Positions 37,310 through 46,113 of a stretch of DNA of 64,000 nucleotides are shown in pieces. A program made the position numbers and the translations under genes. The stretch is from an uncultured Tropicimonas sp. (lineage in GTDB: Bacteria > Pseudomonadota > Alphaproteobacteria > Rhodobacterales > Rhodobacteraceae): NCBI GenBank assembly GCA_947495685.1, contig CANLZY010000003.1:124001-188000 (forward strand). The letters are read 5' to 3'. Under the pieces are notes generated by a model. It saw only the letters and a list, made by a program, of their open reading frames with translations. It did no database searches and was not told the origin of the DNA. Positions within the stretch are counted from its first letter, which is position 1. Every line of letters begins with the position of its first letter.

Positions 37310-38680
37310 ATGCTGACCAATGACCAACTCGCCCTCTGGGACCGCGAGAACTTCTTTCACCCCTCGACGCACCTTGCCCAACATGAACGGGGCGAAACGC
37401 CGTCGCGCATTATCACGGGCGGCTCTGGCGTGCATATCGAGGACCGGGATGGCAACCGCCTGCTCGACGCCTTTGCCGGGCTGTATTGCGTCAATGCCGG
37501 TTATGGGCGGTCGGAAATTGCCGAGGCCATCGCCACACAGGCCCGAGATCTGGCCTATTACCATTCCTATGTCGGTCACGGCACCGAAGCCTCGATCACG
37601 CTGGCCAAGATGATCCTCGACCGGGCGCCCGATCATATGTCCAAGGTCTATTTCGGCCTCGGAGGGTCGGATGCCAACGAGACCAACGTCAAGCTGGTCT
37701 GGTATTACAACAACATCCTCGGCCGCCCCGAGAAGAAAAAGATCATCAGCCGCTGGCGGGGCTATCACGGCTCCGGGCTGATGACCGGCTCGCTGACCGG
37801 GCTGGAGCTGTTCCACAAGAAATTCGACCTGCCACTGCCGCAGGTGCTGCACACCGAGGCGCCCTATTTCTTCCGCCGCGCCGACCTTGCACAGGACGAG
37901 GCCGGATTCGTGGCCCATTGCGTCGCCGAGTTGGAGGCGCTGATCGACCGCGAAGGCGCGGACACCATCGCCGCCTTCATTGGCGAGCCGATCCTTGGCA
38001 CGGGGGGCATCGTGCCGCCGCCGGCGGGGTATTGGGCCGCGATCCAGCCGATCCTGAAAAAGCACGACATCCTGCTGATCGCCGACGAGGTGGTGACGGG
38101 GTTTGGCCGGCTGGGCTCGATGTTCGGATCGGACCATTACGGCATCCGCCCCGATATCATCACCATCGCCAAGGGGCTGACCTCGGCCTATGCGCCGCTG
38201 TCCGGCTCGATTGTCTCGGAAGACGTCTGGTCGGTTCTGGCGCGCGGCACCGACGAAAACGGCCCGATCGGGCACGGCTGGACCTATTCCGCTCACCCCA
38301 TTTCGGCCGCTGCCGGACTCGCCAACCTGAAGCTGATCGACGATCTCGGGCTGGTGGAGAACGCGGGCTCCGTAGGGTCCTATTTGCGTGGGCTGCTGCG
38401 GGATGCGCTGGCCGATCACCCGAAGGTCGGCGACATCCGGGGCGACGGCATGCTCGCGGCGGTGGAATTCGTGGCGGATCGTGATAGCCGCACCTTCTTT
38501 GAGGCGCGTGACAAGGTCGGGCCGCGGGTGTCTGCCGCCCTGCTCGAACAGGGCGTCATTGCACGCGCCATGCCCCAGGGCGACATCCTCGGCTTTGCGC
38601 CGCCATTCTGCCTGACCCGTACCGAGGCTGAGGAGGTTGTGACCAAGACGACCCAGGCGGTCCGGACGGTTCTGGGTTAG
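37310..38680 (+). CDS. doeD: Class III aminotransferase, probable diaminobutyrate transaminase DoeD
   Basis: A 456-residue PLP fold-type I class III aminotransferase. The motif IADEVVTGFGRLGSMFG holds the Asp (259) that contacts PLP, and DIITIAKGLTSAYAPL holds the PLP lysine (Lys288). By family it could be an omega-amino acid:pyruvate transaminase; by position, 1 nt after eutC and with doeA close by, it fits DoeD, which converts L-2,4-diaminobutyrate to aspartate 4-semialdehyde. The enzyme lacks a good ribosome site and is presumably coupled to eutC. A terminator-like hairpin follows. Confidence 0.82.
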   Translation: MLTNDQLALWDRENFFHPSTHLAQHERGETPSRIITGGSGVHIEDRDGNRLLDAFAGLYCVNAGYGRSEIAEAIATQARDLAYYHSYVGHGTEASITLAKMILDRAPDHMSKVYFGLGGSDANETNVKLVWYYNNILGRPEKKKIISRWRGYHGSGLMTGSLTGLELFHKKFDLPLPQVLHTEAPYFFRRADLAQDEAGFVAHCVAELEALIDREGADTIAAFIGEPILGTGGIVPPPAGYWAAIQPILKKHDILLIADEVVTGFGRLGSMFGSDHYGIRPDIITIAKGLTSAYAPLSGSIVSEDVWSVLARGTDENGPIGHGWTYSAHPISAAAGLANLKLIDDLGLVENAGSVGSYLRGLLRDALADHPKVGDIRGDGMLAAVEFVADRDSRTFFEARDKVGPRVSAALLEQGVIARAMPQGDILGFAPPFCLTRTEAEEVVTKTTQAVRTVLG

Positions 38681-38690
38681 ACCGGCAAGT

Positions 38691-38722
38691 GCCTCGGGCC
38701 GCCCACCGGTGCCGCCCGAGGC
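38691..38722. terminator. Bidirectional hairpin between the aminotransferase and GlxA-type gene
   Basis: Perfect 9-bp stem GCCTCGGGC / GCCCGAGGC with a 14-nt loop, 10 nt after the aminotransferase stop and 13 nt after the stop of the convergent regulator. No T-run on either strand. Confidence 0.6.
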
Positions 38723-38735
38723 AAATCCCACGCCC

Positions 38736-39713
38736 CTACCCCAGATCATGCCCATCTGCGCGCTGGCGCGACGGTGTGACGCCGAAACGGGATTTGTAGA
38801 CCCGCGAGAAATGTCCGGCCGAGGCAAAACCGCAGGCATGGGCGATCTCGGTTGCCGACAGTTCGGTCTGCAACAGCAGGTTCCGCGCCCGTTCCAACCG
38901 CAGGTCGGTGGCGAATTTCTTTGGGCTGCACTTCATGTAACGCTCGAACAAGCGCTCCAACTGGCGCGTCGAGATCCCCAACTTTGCCGCGATCTCGCTT
39001 GGCGACATCGGCTCTTCCATGTGGTCCGTCATCAGGCGGACCGCAGCGACGATATGGGCATTCCGCAACCCGTAACGCGATTGCAACGAGTACCGCTGGG
39101 CCGCCTCTGCGCTGCGGGCGGTGGTGTAGAGCATCTGGTCGGCCACCGCGAGCGCAAGGTCCGCCCCATGTGCCTCGCCAATGAAGTGCAGCATCAGGTC
39201 CGCCGTCGCGGTCCCGCCTGACGCCGTCGGATACTTGGAGTCGGGAACAAAAACGCTGCGCACAAGGCGGACATCGGGGAAGCGTTCCTCGAACCCGTCG
39301 TGAAATTGCCAGTGGATCGTCGCACGGCGGTTTTCCAGCAGCCCCGCCTTGGCCAGCACAAAGGCCCCCGAGCAGAGCGCGCCAATCTTCGTTCCCCGGG
39401 CCCGTTCGCGGCGGACATAGGCCAGCAGCCCGGGCGAGATGCGTTTCTCGACGTTGATCCCCGACAGGATCAGCAGGACATCCCCGGCCGGGACCGGGTC
39501 AAGGCCGCAATCAACAAGCGTTCGGGTCCCGTTCGAACAGGTCGCCTCCGTGCCGTTCTCGGAGGCCAGCCGCCAACGATAGAGTTGGCTGCCGCTCAGC
39601 AGGTTGGCAATGCGCAGGGGTTCGATCGCGCAGGAAAAGGCGAGATGCGTGAAATCCTCGACCAGAAGGACCGTGAAACCGTTGATGTCGTTTTCCGTCG
39701 CAGGCCCGTCCAT
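38736..39713 (-). CDS. GlxA-family AraC-type transcriptional regulator
   Basis: A 325-residue two-domain regulator. The N-terminal DJ-1/PfpI-like amidase fold (about 15-190) has GALCSGAFVLAKAG with the nucleophile-elbow Cys; the C-terminal AraC/XylS domain (about 225-320) has two helix-turn-helix motifs, EPMSPSEIAAKLGISTRQLERLFERY and LSATEIAHACGFASAGHFSRVYKSRFG. Relatives (GbdR, SouR, CdhR, ArgR) activate genes for betaine, sarcosine, carnitine or arginine use, so it suits an ectoine/betaine region. It is divergent from the GntR gene over only 95 bp that hold two inverted repeats. The start at 39713 is chosen because the frame above lies in those repeats. Confidence 0.9.
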   Translation of the reverse strand: MDGPATENDINGFTVLLVEDFTHLAFSCAIEPLRIANLLSGSQLYRWRLASENGTEATCSNGTRTLVDCGLDPVPAGDVLLILSGINVEKRISPGLLAYVRRERARGTKIGALCSGAFVLAKAGLLENRRATIHWQFHDGFEERFPDVRLVRSVFVPDSKYPTASGGTATADLMLHFIGEAHGADLALAVADQMLYTTARSAEAAQRYSLQSRYGLRNAHIVAAVRLMTDHMEEPMSPSEIAAKLGISTRQLERLFERYMKCSPKKFATDLRLERARNLLLQTELSATEIAHACGFASAGHFSRVYKSRFGVTPSRQRADGHDLG

Positions 39714-39735
39714 TTTTGCCGTGTTCCGATCGCGG

Positions 39736-39789
39736 TTTTCCTGTCTTACCTTGCGACAGGAAAAATACAAACTGTATACACAATGTATT
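39736..39789. promoter_or_regulatory. Two abutting inverted repeats in the GlxA/GntR divergent promoter
   Basis: Repeat one is a perfect 10-bp palindrome, TTTTCCTGTC / GACAGGAAAA (39736-39745 and 39755-39764), spacer 9 nt. Repeat two, 39764-39789, is symmetric around GTATAC with outer AATACA / TGTATT arms. The core matches the TNGTNNNACNA-like pattern bound by FCD-type GntR regulators. Presumably one site serves each regulator. Confidence 0.6.
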
Positions 39790-39808
39790 CATCCAGCGAG
39801 AGACCGTC

Positions 39809-40519
39809 ATGACCGAGCCAGCGTCCACGCCAAAGTCCACAGCCTGCGACGACCTGCGCCGGGCCATCCTGTTGCTGGAGATCGCACCGGGGGCACCGCT
39901 GGACGAAGCCGCGCTTTGTGCCCGTTATGGCATGTCGCGCACGCCGTTGCGCGAGGTGTTCCAGCAACTGTCTGGTGAAGGGTACATCACGCAGCGGCAA
40001 AACCGCGGCGCGCAGGTTACGGACATGTCCCACAAGACGCTGCGCGATTTCTTCCTTGCCGCGCCGATGATCTACGGCGCCGTCCTGCAACTGGGCGCGG
40101 CCAATGCCACACCGGCGCAGATCGGCGAACTGAAGGCCGCGCAGCATGCATTCAGGGCCGCGCTCGGCAACGCGGATGTCGGCGAACGGACGCTGGCCAA
40201 CGACAGGTTCCACCGGATGACGGGCGAGATGGCCGACAATCTTTACCTGCTGCCCAGTTTTCACCGATTGCTGATCGATCATGCCCGGATCGGCATGACG
40301 TTCTTTCGTGGTCAGGATGCGGCGCGCAGCAAGGCACTGGCCGACGCCGCGCACCAGCATGACGCGATGATCGCGGCGATCGAAGAGCGGAACGTGACAG
40401 AGGCCGCTCGGCTGGCGCAGGCGCACTGGGCGCTCTCGCGCCACGAGATCGAACGTTTCGTGATGCCGGACGGGCTTGATGCGCCGCTTGGCACCGCCCT
40501 GAAAACTGCTGCCCTGTGA
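39809..40519 (+). CDS. GntR-family regulator with FCD domain
   Basis: A 236-residue regulator. The winged helix at the N-terminus includes LRRAILLLEIAPGAPLDEAALCARYGMSRTPLREVFQQLSGEGYITQRQNRGAQVT, a classic FadR/GntR start; the C-terminal all-helical FCD domain contains RFHRMTGEMADN and AHQHDAMIAAIEERN with likely metal-binding His/Asp. It is the first gene of a four-gene run with a DHDPS-like lyase, an aldehyde dehydrogenase and an FAD oxidase, which it probably controls together with its own promoter. No ribosome site is obvious. The gene is not EnuR, the MocR-type regulator usual for ectoine clusters. Confidence 0.9.
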   Translation: MTEPASTPKSTACDDLRRAILLLEIAPGAPLDEAALCARYGMSRTPLREVFQQLSGEGYITQRQNRGAQVTDMSHKTLRDFFLAAPMIYGAVLQLGAANATPAQIGELKAAQHAFRAALGNADVGERTLANDRFHRMTGEMADNLYLLPSFHRLLIDHARIGMTFFRGQDAARSKALADAAHQHDAMIAAIEERNVTEAARLAQAHWALSRHEIERFVMPDGLDAPLGTALKTAAL

Positions 40520-40526
40520 GGATGCA

Positions 40527-41447
40527 ATGAGCCCAGCCAGAATGACATTTTCCGGGATCTACACGCCGGTGGTGACGCCCTACGATGCCGAGGGCACTGC
40601 TCGGCTGGATGCCCTTGACGCTGTGATCGAACACCTCGTGGCATCGGGTGTGCATGGCGTGATCTCGGGCGGCTCCACCGGCGAGAACTACGCCCAGACC
40701 GTCGAGGAGCGGGTGGACCTGGCGCGGTTCACCCACCAACGGCTGGCGGGTCGCGTGCCGCTGATTGTCGGCACCGGCGCCATGCGCACCGCCGACAGCC
40801 TTGCGTTGGCAGGCGCCGCACGCGAAATGGGGGCCGATGCGATCCTCGTCGCCTCGCCGCCCTATGCGGTGCCAACCGAACAGGAAAACGCGCTCAACGT
40901 GCTGGCCATCGACCGCGCCGCCGATCTGCCGATCATGCTCTACAATTACCCGGGTCGGACCGGCACCTTCATGGGCGATGACTTCCTCGACCGCGTGGGC
41001 CGCTCCCGCAACATCTGCGCGATCAAGGAAAGCTCCGGCGATATCAACCGCGTGCACACGCTGGCCCGCGACTATCCGCATATCCAGATGCTCTGCGGCA
41101 TGGATGACCAGGCGCTGGAGTTCTTTGCCTGGGGCGCGCCGGGCTGGGTCTGCGCGGGCTCGAATTTCCTGCCGCGCGAGCATGTCGCGTTGTGGCGGGC
41201 CTGTGCGGTCGAGGGCAATTTCACCAAGGGGCGTCGGATCATGTCGGCGATGATGCCGCTGATGCGGGTGCTGGAGCAGGGCGGCAAGTTCATCCAGTGC
41301 GTCAAGCACGGGGTGGAAATGGCAGGGCTGGAGGCCGGACCGCCCCGCGCGCCGCTCAAGGCGCTCAACAAGGATGACAAGCGGCAGTTGGAACAGGTGG
41401 TGCGGGTCCTCAAGCGGACCATCGCCGAGATCGAGGCGGAGGGCTGA
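40527..41447 (+). CDS. Dihydrodipicolinate synthase-family lyase
   Basis: A 306-residue class I aldolase-type TIM barrel of the DapA/NAL family. The Schiff-base lysine is Lys167 in AIKESSGD, the catalytic Tyr lies in LYNYPGRTG (Tyr139), and the carboxylate-binding loop is SGGSTGENY (usual GTTGE). Members besides DapA cleave or dehydrate sugar acids and hydroxyproline derivatives. Company with an FAD oxidase and an aldehyde dehydrogenase suggests a catabolic role such as that of a pyrroline-hydroxycarboxylate deaminase (HypD-like) or a lyase for a hydroxyectoine fragment; sequence alone does not decide. The AGGATGCA before the ATG gives a ribosome site. Confidence 0.8.
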   Translation: MSPARMTFSGIYTPVVTPYDAEGTARLDALDAVIEHLVASGVHGVISGGSTGENYAQTVEERVDLARFTHQRLAGRVPLIVGTGAMRTADSLALAGAAREMGADAILVASPPYAVPTEQENALNVLAIDRAADLPIMLYNYPGRTGTFMGDDFLDRVGRSRNICAIKESSGDINRVHTLARDYPHIQMLCGMDDQALEFFAWGAPGWVCAGSNFLPREHVALWRACAVEGNFTKGRRIMSAMMPLMRVLEQGGKFIQCVKHGVEMAGLEAGPPRAPLKALNKDDKRQLEQVVRVLKRTIAEIEAEG

Positions 41448-41449
41448 CA

Positions 41450-42949
41450 ATGGAAGATCTGCTGACACACGAGGAATACCGGGCGATTTCGGTCGGGCTG
41501 ATGCTGCCCACCACGGCCTTCATCGATGGTGCCTACCGCCCTGCGGCATCCGGTGCGACCTTCGAAACGCTCAACCCGGCCACCGGCGCCGTGCTGGCCA
41601 AGATCGCGGCCTGCGGCGCCGAGGACGTGGATTTTGCGGTTGCCAAGGCACGGGAGGCATTCGACGACGGACGATGGTCCAAACTGCACCCGTCAGCGCG
41701 CAAGGATATCCTGATCCGGCTCGCCAAGTTGATCACCCGCAATGCGCGCGAGCTGGCGGTGTTGGAGAGCCTGGACTCTGGCAAGACGATCTATGATTGC
41801 GAAACCGTCGATCTCCCCGAGACCATCCACTGCCTGAAATGGCATGCCGAGGCGGTCGACAAGATCTACGATCAGGTCGCGCCGGCCTCTGACGATCATA
41901 TCGCCATGATCGTCCGCGAACCGGTGGGCGTGGTGGGCCTTGTACTTCCGTGGAACTTCCCGCTGCTGATGCTGGCCTGGAAGATCGGCCCGGCGCTGGC
42001 CGCAGGCTGCTCGGTGGTGGTAAAGCCGGCGGAGGAAACCTCGATGACCGCGCTGCGGGTGGCCGAACTCGCGATCGAGGCGGGCGTGCCGAAGGGCGTC
42101 TTCAACGTTGTCCCCGGCAGCGGGCCGGAGGTGGGAGAGCCGCTGGGGCGGCACATGGATGTCGACATGGTGTCCTTTACCGGGTCGACGGATACCGGCC
42201 GCCGGTTCCTGCGCTATGCCGCCGACAGCAACCTCAAGGAGGTGGTGCTGGAAATGGGTGGCAAGAACCCCTGCATCGTGCTGGAGGATGCCGAGAACCT
42301 CGACCGGGTTGCCTCGCATGTGGTGAACGGCGCGTTCTGGAACATGGGCGAAAACTGCTCTGCCGCCTCCCGGTTGATCGTGCAGGCCAGCATCAAGGAC
42401 GCGCTGCTCGCCCGGATCCTTGCCCACGCACGGGAATGGAGCCTTGGCGACCCGCTGGACCCGGAGACCCGCATCGGCGCGCTGGTGTCGAAGGCGCATT
42501 TTGACAAGGTCGCCGGCTATCTGAAGGCGGGCGTGAAAACCCATCTGGGGGGCGGCACCGAGGGTGGCGCCTGGGTCGAGCCGACGGTGATGGATGTCGA
42601 ACGCCTCTCGCCCGCCGCGCGGGAAGAGATATTCGGCCCTGTCCTCTCGGTGATGACCGTGACCGGGTTTGACGAGGCAATCGCGCTGGCCAACGACACG
42701 GAATACGGGCTGGCGGCGTCGATCTTTACCTCGAACATCAAGCGCGGATTGCGAGGCGCCCGCGCGCTGCGGGCCGGCACCGTGACGGTGAATGCCTTTG
42801 GCGAGGGGGACGTTTCCACGCCGTTCGGCGGCTACAAGGCCTCGGGTTTTGGCGGGCGGGACAATGGGCTGCACGCCCACGACCAATACACACAGCTCAA
42901 GACGATCTGGGTGGATCTGGCCGACGACGAGGACGAGGCGGTGGGATGA
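41450..42949 (+). CDS. NAD(P)-dependent aldehyde dehydrogenase (DoeC/PuuC-like)
   Basis: A 499-residue ALDH. The motif VVLEMGGKNP holds the general base Glu268 and FWNMGENCSAASR the nucleophile Cys303; VLPWNFPLLM and FTGSTDTGR bind cofactor. The C-terminal HAHDQYTQLKTIWVDL resembles PuuC-like aldehyde dehydrogenases. In an ectoine region the likely job is oxidation of aspartate semialdehyde (DoeC), completing the conversion of diaminobutyrate to aspartate; a semialdehyde arising from the neighbouring DHDPS-like and FAD enzymes is an alternative. It overlaps the FAD oxidase gene by 4 nt (ATGA). Confidence 0.85.
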   Translation: MEDLLTHEEYRAISVGLMLPTTAFIDGAYRPAASGATFETLNPATGAVLAKIAACGAEDVDFAVAKAREAFDDGRWSKLHPSARKDILIRLAKLITRNARELAVLESLDSGKTIYDCETVDLPETIHCLKWHAEAVDKIYDQVAPASDDHIAMIVREPVGVVGLVLPWNFPLLMLAWKIGPALAAGCSVVVKPAEETSMTALRVAELAIEAGVPKGVFNVVPGSGPEVGEPLGRHMDVDMVSFTGSTDTGRRFLRYAADSNLKEVVLEMGGKNPCIVLEDAENLDRVASHVVNGAFWNMGENCSAASRLIVQASIKDALLARILAHAREWSLGDPLDPETRIGALVSKAHFDKVAGYLKAGVKTHLGGGTEGGAWVEPTVMDVERLSPAAREEIFGPVLSVMTVTGFDEAIALANDTEYGLAASIFTSNIKRGLRGARALRAGTVTVNAFGEGDVSTPFGGYKASGFGGRDNGLHAHDQYTQLKTIWVDLADDEDEAVG

Positions 42950-44274
42950 CAACCTACCGGGCCCGGCGGCTTCCTAGGCAGCCGGGCCCGGCGGGTTGGA
43001 ACCGGCTGCTGGCGCCACCGGGACCGGCGAGGGTGCTGGAAGCGGACGCCACTGCGGACGTTGCCATCATCGGCGCCGGGTTTGCTGGGCTATCCGCGGC
43101 CCGGCGCCTGTTGCAGCTTGACCCCGGCCTGAAGGTGGCGTTGCTGGAGGCGGGTCGCGTGGGCGAGGGCCCGGCGGGGCGCAACTCCGGCTTCATGATC
43201 GACCTGCCGCACGACCTCGCCTCCGACAGCTATGCGGGTGCACAGGGCAATGACGCACTTCAGACCCGCCTCAACCGCGCCGCCATCGCCTTTGCCCAGA
43301 AAGCCGCTGCTGACTACGGGCTTGGCCGGGACAGCTTCGACCCATGCGGCAAGATCAACGCCGCCGCCACGCCGGTGGGCGACCGGCACAACCGGGATTA
43401 TGCCGCGCATCTTGCGAGGATGGACGAGGCGCACCGGCTGCTGGATGCCGCCGAGATGGAGGCGCTGACGGGCACGCCCTACTACACTTCCGGCCTGTTC
43501 ACCCCCGGCACGGTGATGCTGCAGCCGGCGGCCTATATACGCGGGTTGGCGGACGGGATCAGCCGCGCGGTTGACCTCTACGAGGAGAGCCCTGTCGTGG
43601 AGATTGCGCGGGAGGGTGACGGTTGGCGGCTGAAAACCCAACGCGCCTCGATACGCGCGGACAAGGTGATCCTTGCCAACAACGGCCACGCCGAAAGCTT
43701 CGGGTTTTTCGCGCGACGATTGATGCATGTTTTCACCTATGCCTCGATGACCGCGCCATTGGCCGGCGGCGCACTTGGCGGAGCGACCACATGGGGGGTG
43801 ACGCCGGCCGATCCGATGGGCACGACGGTGCGACGGATCGCGGGTACGGGAGGTGGGCGCATCGTCGTGCGCAGCCGGTTCACCTTCAATGCCTCGATGG
43901 AGGTTTCCGATGCAACCGTTGCGGCGGCGGGTCGGTTGCATGACCGAAAGTTTGCCGAGCGTTTCCAGATGCTTGCCGGAACCGGCATGGAATACCGTTG
44001 GGCCGGGCATCTCTGCCTGAGCTGGAATGGCGTGCCTGCGCATGGCGAGGTGGATGACGGTGTCTTTTCTGCCATCTGCCAGAATGGGCTTGGCACGTCG
44101 AAGGGAACGCTGGCCGGCATGTCGGCGGCCGAGATGGTGCTGGGGCAGGAAAGCGAGGTCACCCGCGCTTTCGCGGCGATGGATGCACCAAAACGCCTGC
44201 CGCCAGAGCCACTGGCCAGTATCGGCGCAAAGGCGACGCTGACGTGGAAGGAATGGCGCGCCGGACGCGAGTGA
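42946..44274 (+). CDS. FAD-dependent amino acid/amine oxidase (DadA/PuuB-like)
   Basis: A 442-residue flavoenzyme of the DAO family. FAD binding is shown by VAIIGAGFAGLSAARRL (about 39-55) and the acidic end of strand 2 in VALLEAGRVGEGPAGRNSG; the GPAGRNSGFM region and the late segment RWAGHLCLSWNGVPAHGEV are typical of PuuB/glycine-oxidase-type enzymes. It would oxidise a secondary amine or D-amino acid with oxygen or a quinone as acceptor. It is the last gene of the GntR-led run and is convergent with the binding-protein gene, 15 nt apart. Confidence 0.83.
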   Translation: MTTYRARRLPRQPGPAGWNRLLAPPGPARVLEADATADVAIIGAGFAGLSAARRLLQLDPGLKVALLEAGRVGEGPAGRNSGFMIDLPHDLASDSYAGAQGNDALQTRLNRAAIAFAQKAAADYGLGRDSFDPCGKINAAATPVGDRHNRDYAAHLARMDEAHRLLDAAEMEALTGTPYYTSGLFTPGTVMLQPAAYIRGLADGISRAVDLYEESPVVEIAREGDGWRLKTQRASIRADKVILANNGHAESFGFFARRLMHVFTYASMTAPLAGGALGGATTWGVTPADPMGTTVRRIAGTGGGRIVVRSRFTFNASMEVSDATVAAAGRLHDRKFAERFQMLAGTGMEYRWAGHLCLSWNGVPAHGEVDDGVFSAICQNGLGTSKGTLAGMSAAEMVLGQESEVTRAFAAMDAPKRLPPEPLASIGAKATLTWKEWRAGRE

Positions 44275-44289
44275 CGGCGCGCCAAGCGG

Positions 44290-45876
44290 TTATGCGTCGG
44301 CCAGCGACCAGCGCTCCATCCAGCGCTCGCCGTCCTGATCGAAGTTCGAGGCCATGTCGCCATGGACCACGCGCTTGCCGGTGGCGAAGACGAAATTGGC
44401 GAACATCGGCAGCACCGTGCCGCCATCGGTCGAGACCAACTCCTGCATCTCGAAATACATCGCGCGCCGCTTGTCTTCGTCAAGCTCGGCACGGGCCATG
44501 ACCAGAAGCTCGTCGAAGCGAGCGTTCTTCCAGTAGCTGTCGTTCCAGGCCGCACCGCTGTCGAAAGCAGTGGAGAAGATCTGGTCTTCGGTCGGACGCC
44601 CACCCCAATACACTGCGGCGAACGGGTCTTTCAGCCAGACATCGGACCAGTAGCCATCGTTCGGCACCCGCTTGACGTCGATGGTGATGCCGGCCGCCGC
44701 TGCGGAGTTCTGGTAGAGCACGGCCGCATCCACGGCCCCTGGGAAGGCCGCATCGGCCGCCGAGAGCTGGACGTTCACGCCATCCAGACCAGCTTCCTTG
44801 AGATAGAACTTGGCCTTGTCCGGATCATAGGGCGTCTGCGGCAGATCGGGATTGTGGAAGCGATAGCTCGGCCCGATCGGCTGGTCATTGCCCACGGTTC
44901 CGTGGCCAAACAGGATCTTGTCGACCAGTTCCTGACGGTTGATCGCATGTTTCAACGCCAGCCGCACGTTCACATCGTCGAGCGGAGCAGTGTCTGCGCG
45001 CGCGGCGAAGCTGTAGTATTGCGGCCCCGCGATGGACTCGATCGAGATGTCGGGGTTGCGCCCAAGCAGCGAGACGGTCTTGAGGTCCAGCTTGTCGATC
45101 GCGTCGACATCGCCCGACACCAGCGCGGTTGTCCGTGCGTTCAGATCGACGATGGACAGCATCTCGATCTTGTCGATGAAACCGCGATTCTGGTCCCAGT
45201 CGCCCTGGAATCGCTCGAACCGGGCCACGACGCCGGGATCGAACTCCACCAGCTTGTAGGCGCCACAGCCGTCGCCGGAACGCCAGTCAATGCTGCCGGC
45301 ACCGTCCGAGGGGCAGATTGCCATGTGGTAATCGGTGAACACGAACGGGAAGTCGGCGCTGCCGGTTTCCAGTTCGAACACCACAACGTTGTCGCCGTCC
45401 TTGGTGATCTCGACAATCGGCGCGACAAGCGGCTTGGCCACCGAGGTCGAATCCTCACCGCGATGATAGTTCACCGAGGCAATCACGTCGTCCAGCGTCA
45501 CCGGTTTGCCGGAATGGAAGGTCATGCCGGAGCGGATCTTGAACCGCCAGGTCTTGGCGTCGCTGCTGGCTTCCCAGCTTTCAGCCACGTCCGGCTCCAA
45601 CGATCCATCGACACCAACCTTGGTCAGGAAACCGTTCATCCCGTAGGTCAGGGCCACGGTGAAACCGTTGGTCCAGGTTGCGGGGTCAAGCGTGTCGGCG
45701 GTATTTCCGTGGCCCTTGGCCACCCGGATGGTGCCGCCACGCTGCTGTTGCGCGCGCGCCGGATGCACGCCCAGAAGCGTGCCCGCAGATGCGAGGCCGA
45801 CGGCGGCAGCGGTTGTGCCAAGAAAAGCACGGCGTGTTGGGCGGGCGAAGGTCGGAGATTTCTTATTATAAGTCAT
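44290..45876 (-). CDS. Oligopeptide/dipeptide-type substrate-binding protein, Tat-exported
   Basis: A 528-residue SBP_bac_5 family protein with a twin-arginine signal (TRRAFLGTTAAAVGLASAG, cleavage near ARAQ). The family segment WRFKIRSGMTFHSGKPVTLDDVIASVNYHR is complete. It is closely similar to the second binding protein at 47.9-49.5 kb (shared VEITKDGD, TDYHxAICP, ALVSGDVDAI). No transporter genes follow it, so it probably uses the permeases and ATPase encoded downstream of its paralogue. The true ligand is probably a small amine or betaine, going by the MttB and BetC neighbours; this is inference. Confidence 0.9.
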   Translation of the reverse strand: MTYNKKSPTFARPTRRAFLGTTAAAVGLASAGTLLGVHPARAQQQRGGTIRVAKGHGNTADTLDPATWTNGFTVALTYGMNGFLTKVGVDGSLEPDVAESWEASSDAKTWRFKIRSGMTFHSGKPVTLDDVIASVNYHRGEDSTSVAKPLVAPIVEITKDGDNVVVFELETGSADFPFVFTDYHMAICPSDGAGSIDWRSGDGCGAYKLVEFDPGVVARFERFQGDWDQNRGFIDKIEMLSIVDLNARTTALVSGDVDAIDKLDLKTVSLLGRNPDISIESIAGPQYYSFAARADTAPLDDVNVRLALKHAINRQELVDKILFGHGTVGNDQPIGPSYRFHNPDLPQTPYDPDKAKFYLKEAGLDGVNVQLSAADAAFPGAVDAAVLYQNSAAAAGITIDVKRVPNDGYWSDVWLKDPFAAVYWGGRPTEDQIFSTAFDSGAAWNDSYWKNARFDELLVMARAELDEDKRRAMYFEMQELVSTDGGTVLPMFANFVFATGKRVVHGDMASNFDQDGERWMERWSLADA

Positions 45877-45926
45877 TCTTCCCTGTCTTTCGGTCTGCCG
45901 GAGCGAAACCTGCCCCGGTCCTTGTT

Positions 45927-45948
45927 ATTATGCGACACTGAATGTCGC
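45927..45948 (-). promoter_or_regulatory. Promoter-operator of the first binding-protein gene
   Basis: Palindrome GCGACA / TGTCGC with a 5-nt centre (45932-45948). On the minus strand the -10-like CATAAT begins at the outer end of the palindrome, so a regulator bound here would cover the promoter. The distance to the start codon is about 50 bp. Confidence 0.5.
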
Positions 45949-46054
45949 TTGCGAGCATAGGCCTGTTGGGGGCGGAATGGAAAGGCCGTCGTGATGTCCC
46001 TTGCGCGTAGTGGGTGGAAGAACAGTGCCGGGTCAGCCGGTTGCACCATCGATG

Positions 46055-46079
46055 CCGTCGAAGATGTGTGCTTCGACGG
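46055..46079 (-). terminator. Hairpin after the MttB-family gene
   Basis: Perfect 9-bp stem CCGTCGAAG / CTTCGACGG with a 7-nt loop, 34 nt after the methyltransferase stop. No T-run follows on the minus strand. Confidence 0.55.
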
Positions 46080-46113
46080 TGTGGAACGTCTGCTGACTGG
46101 CCCCCGAGATCCC

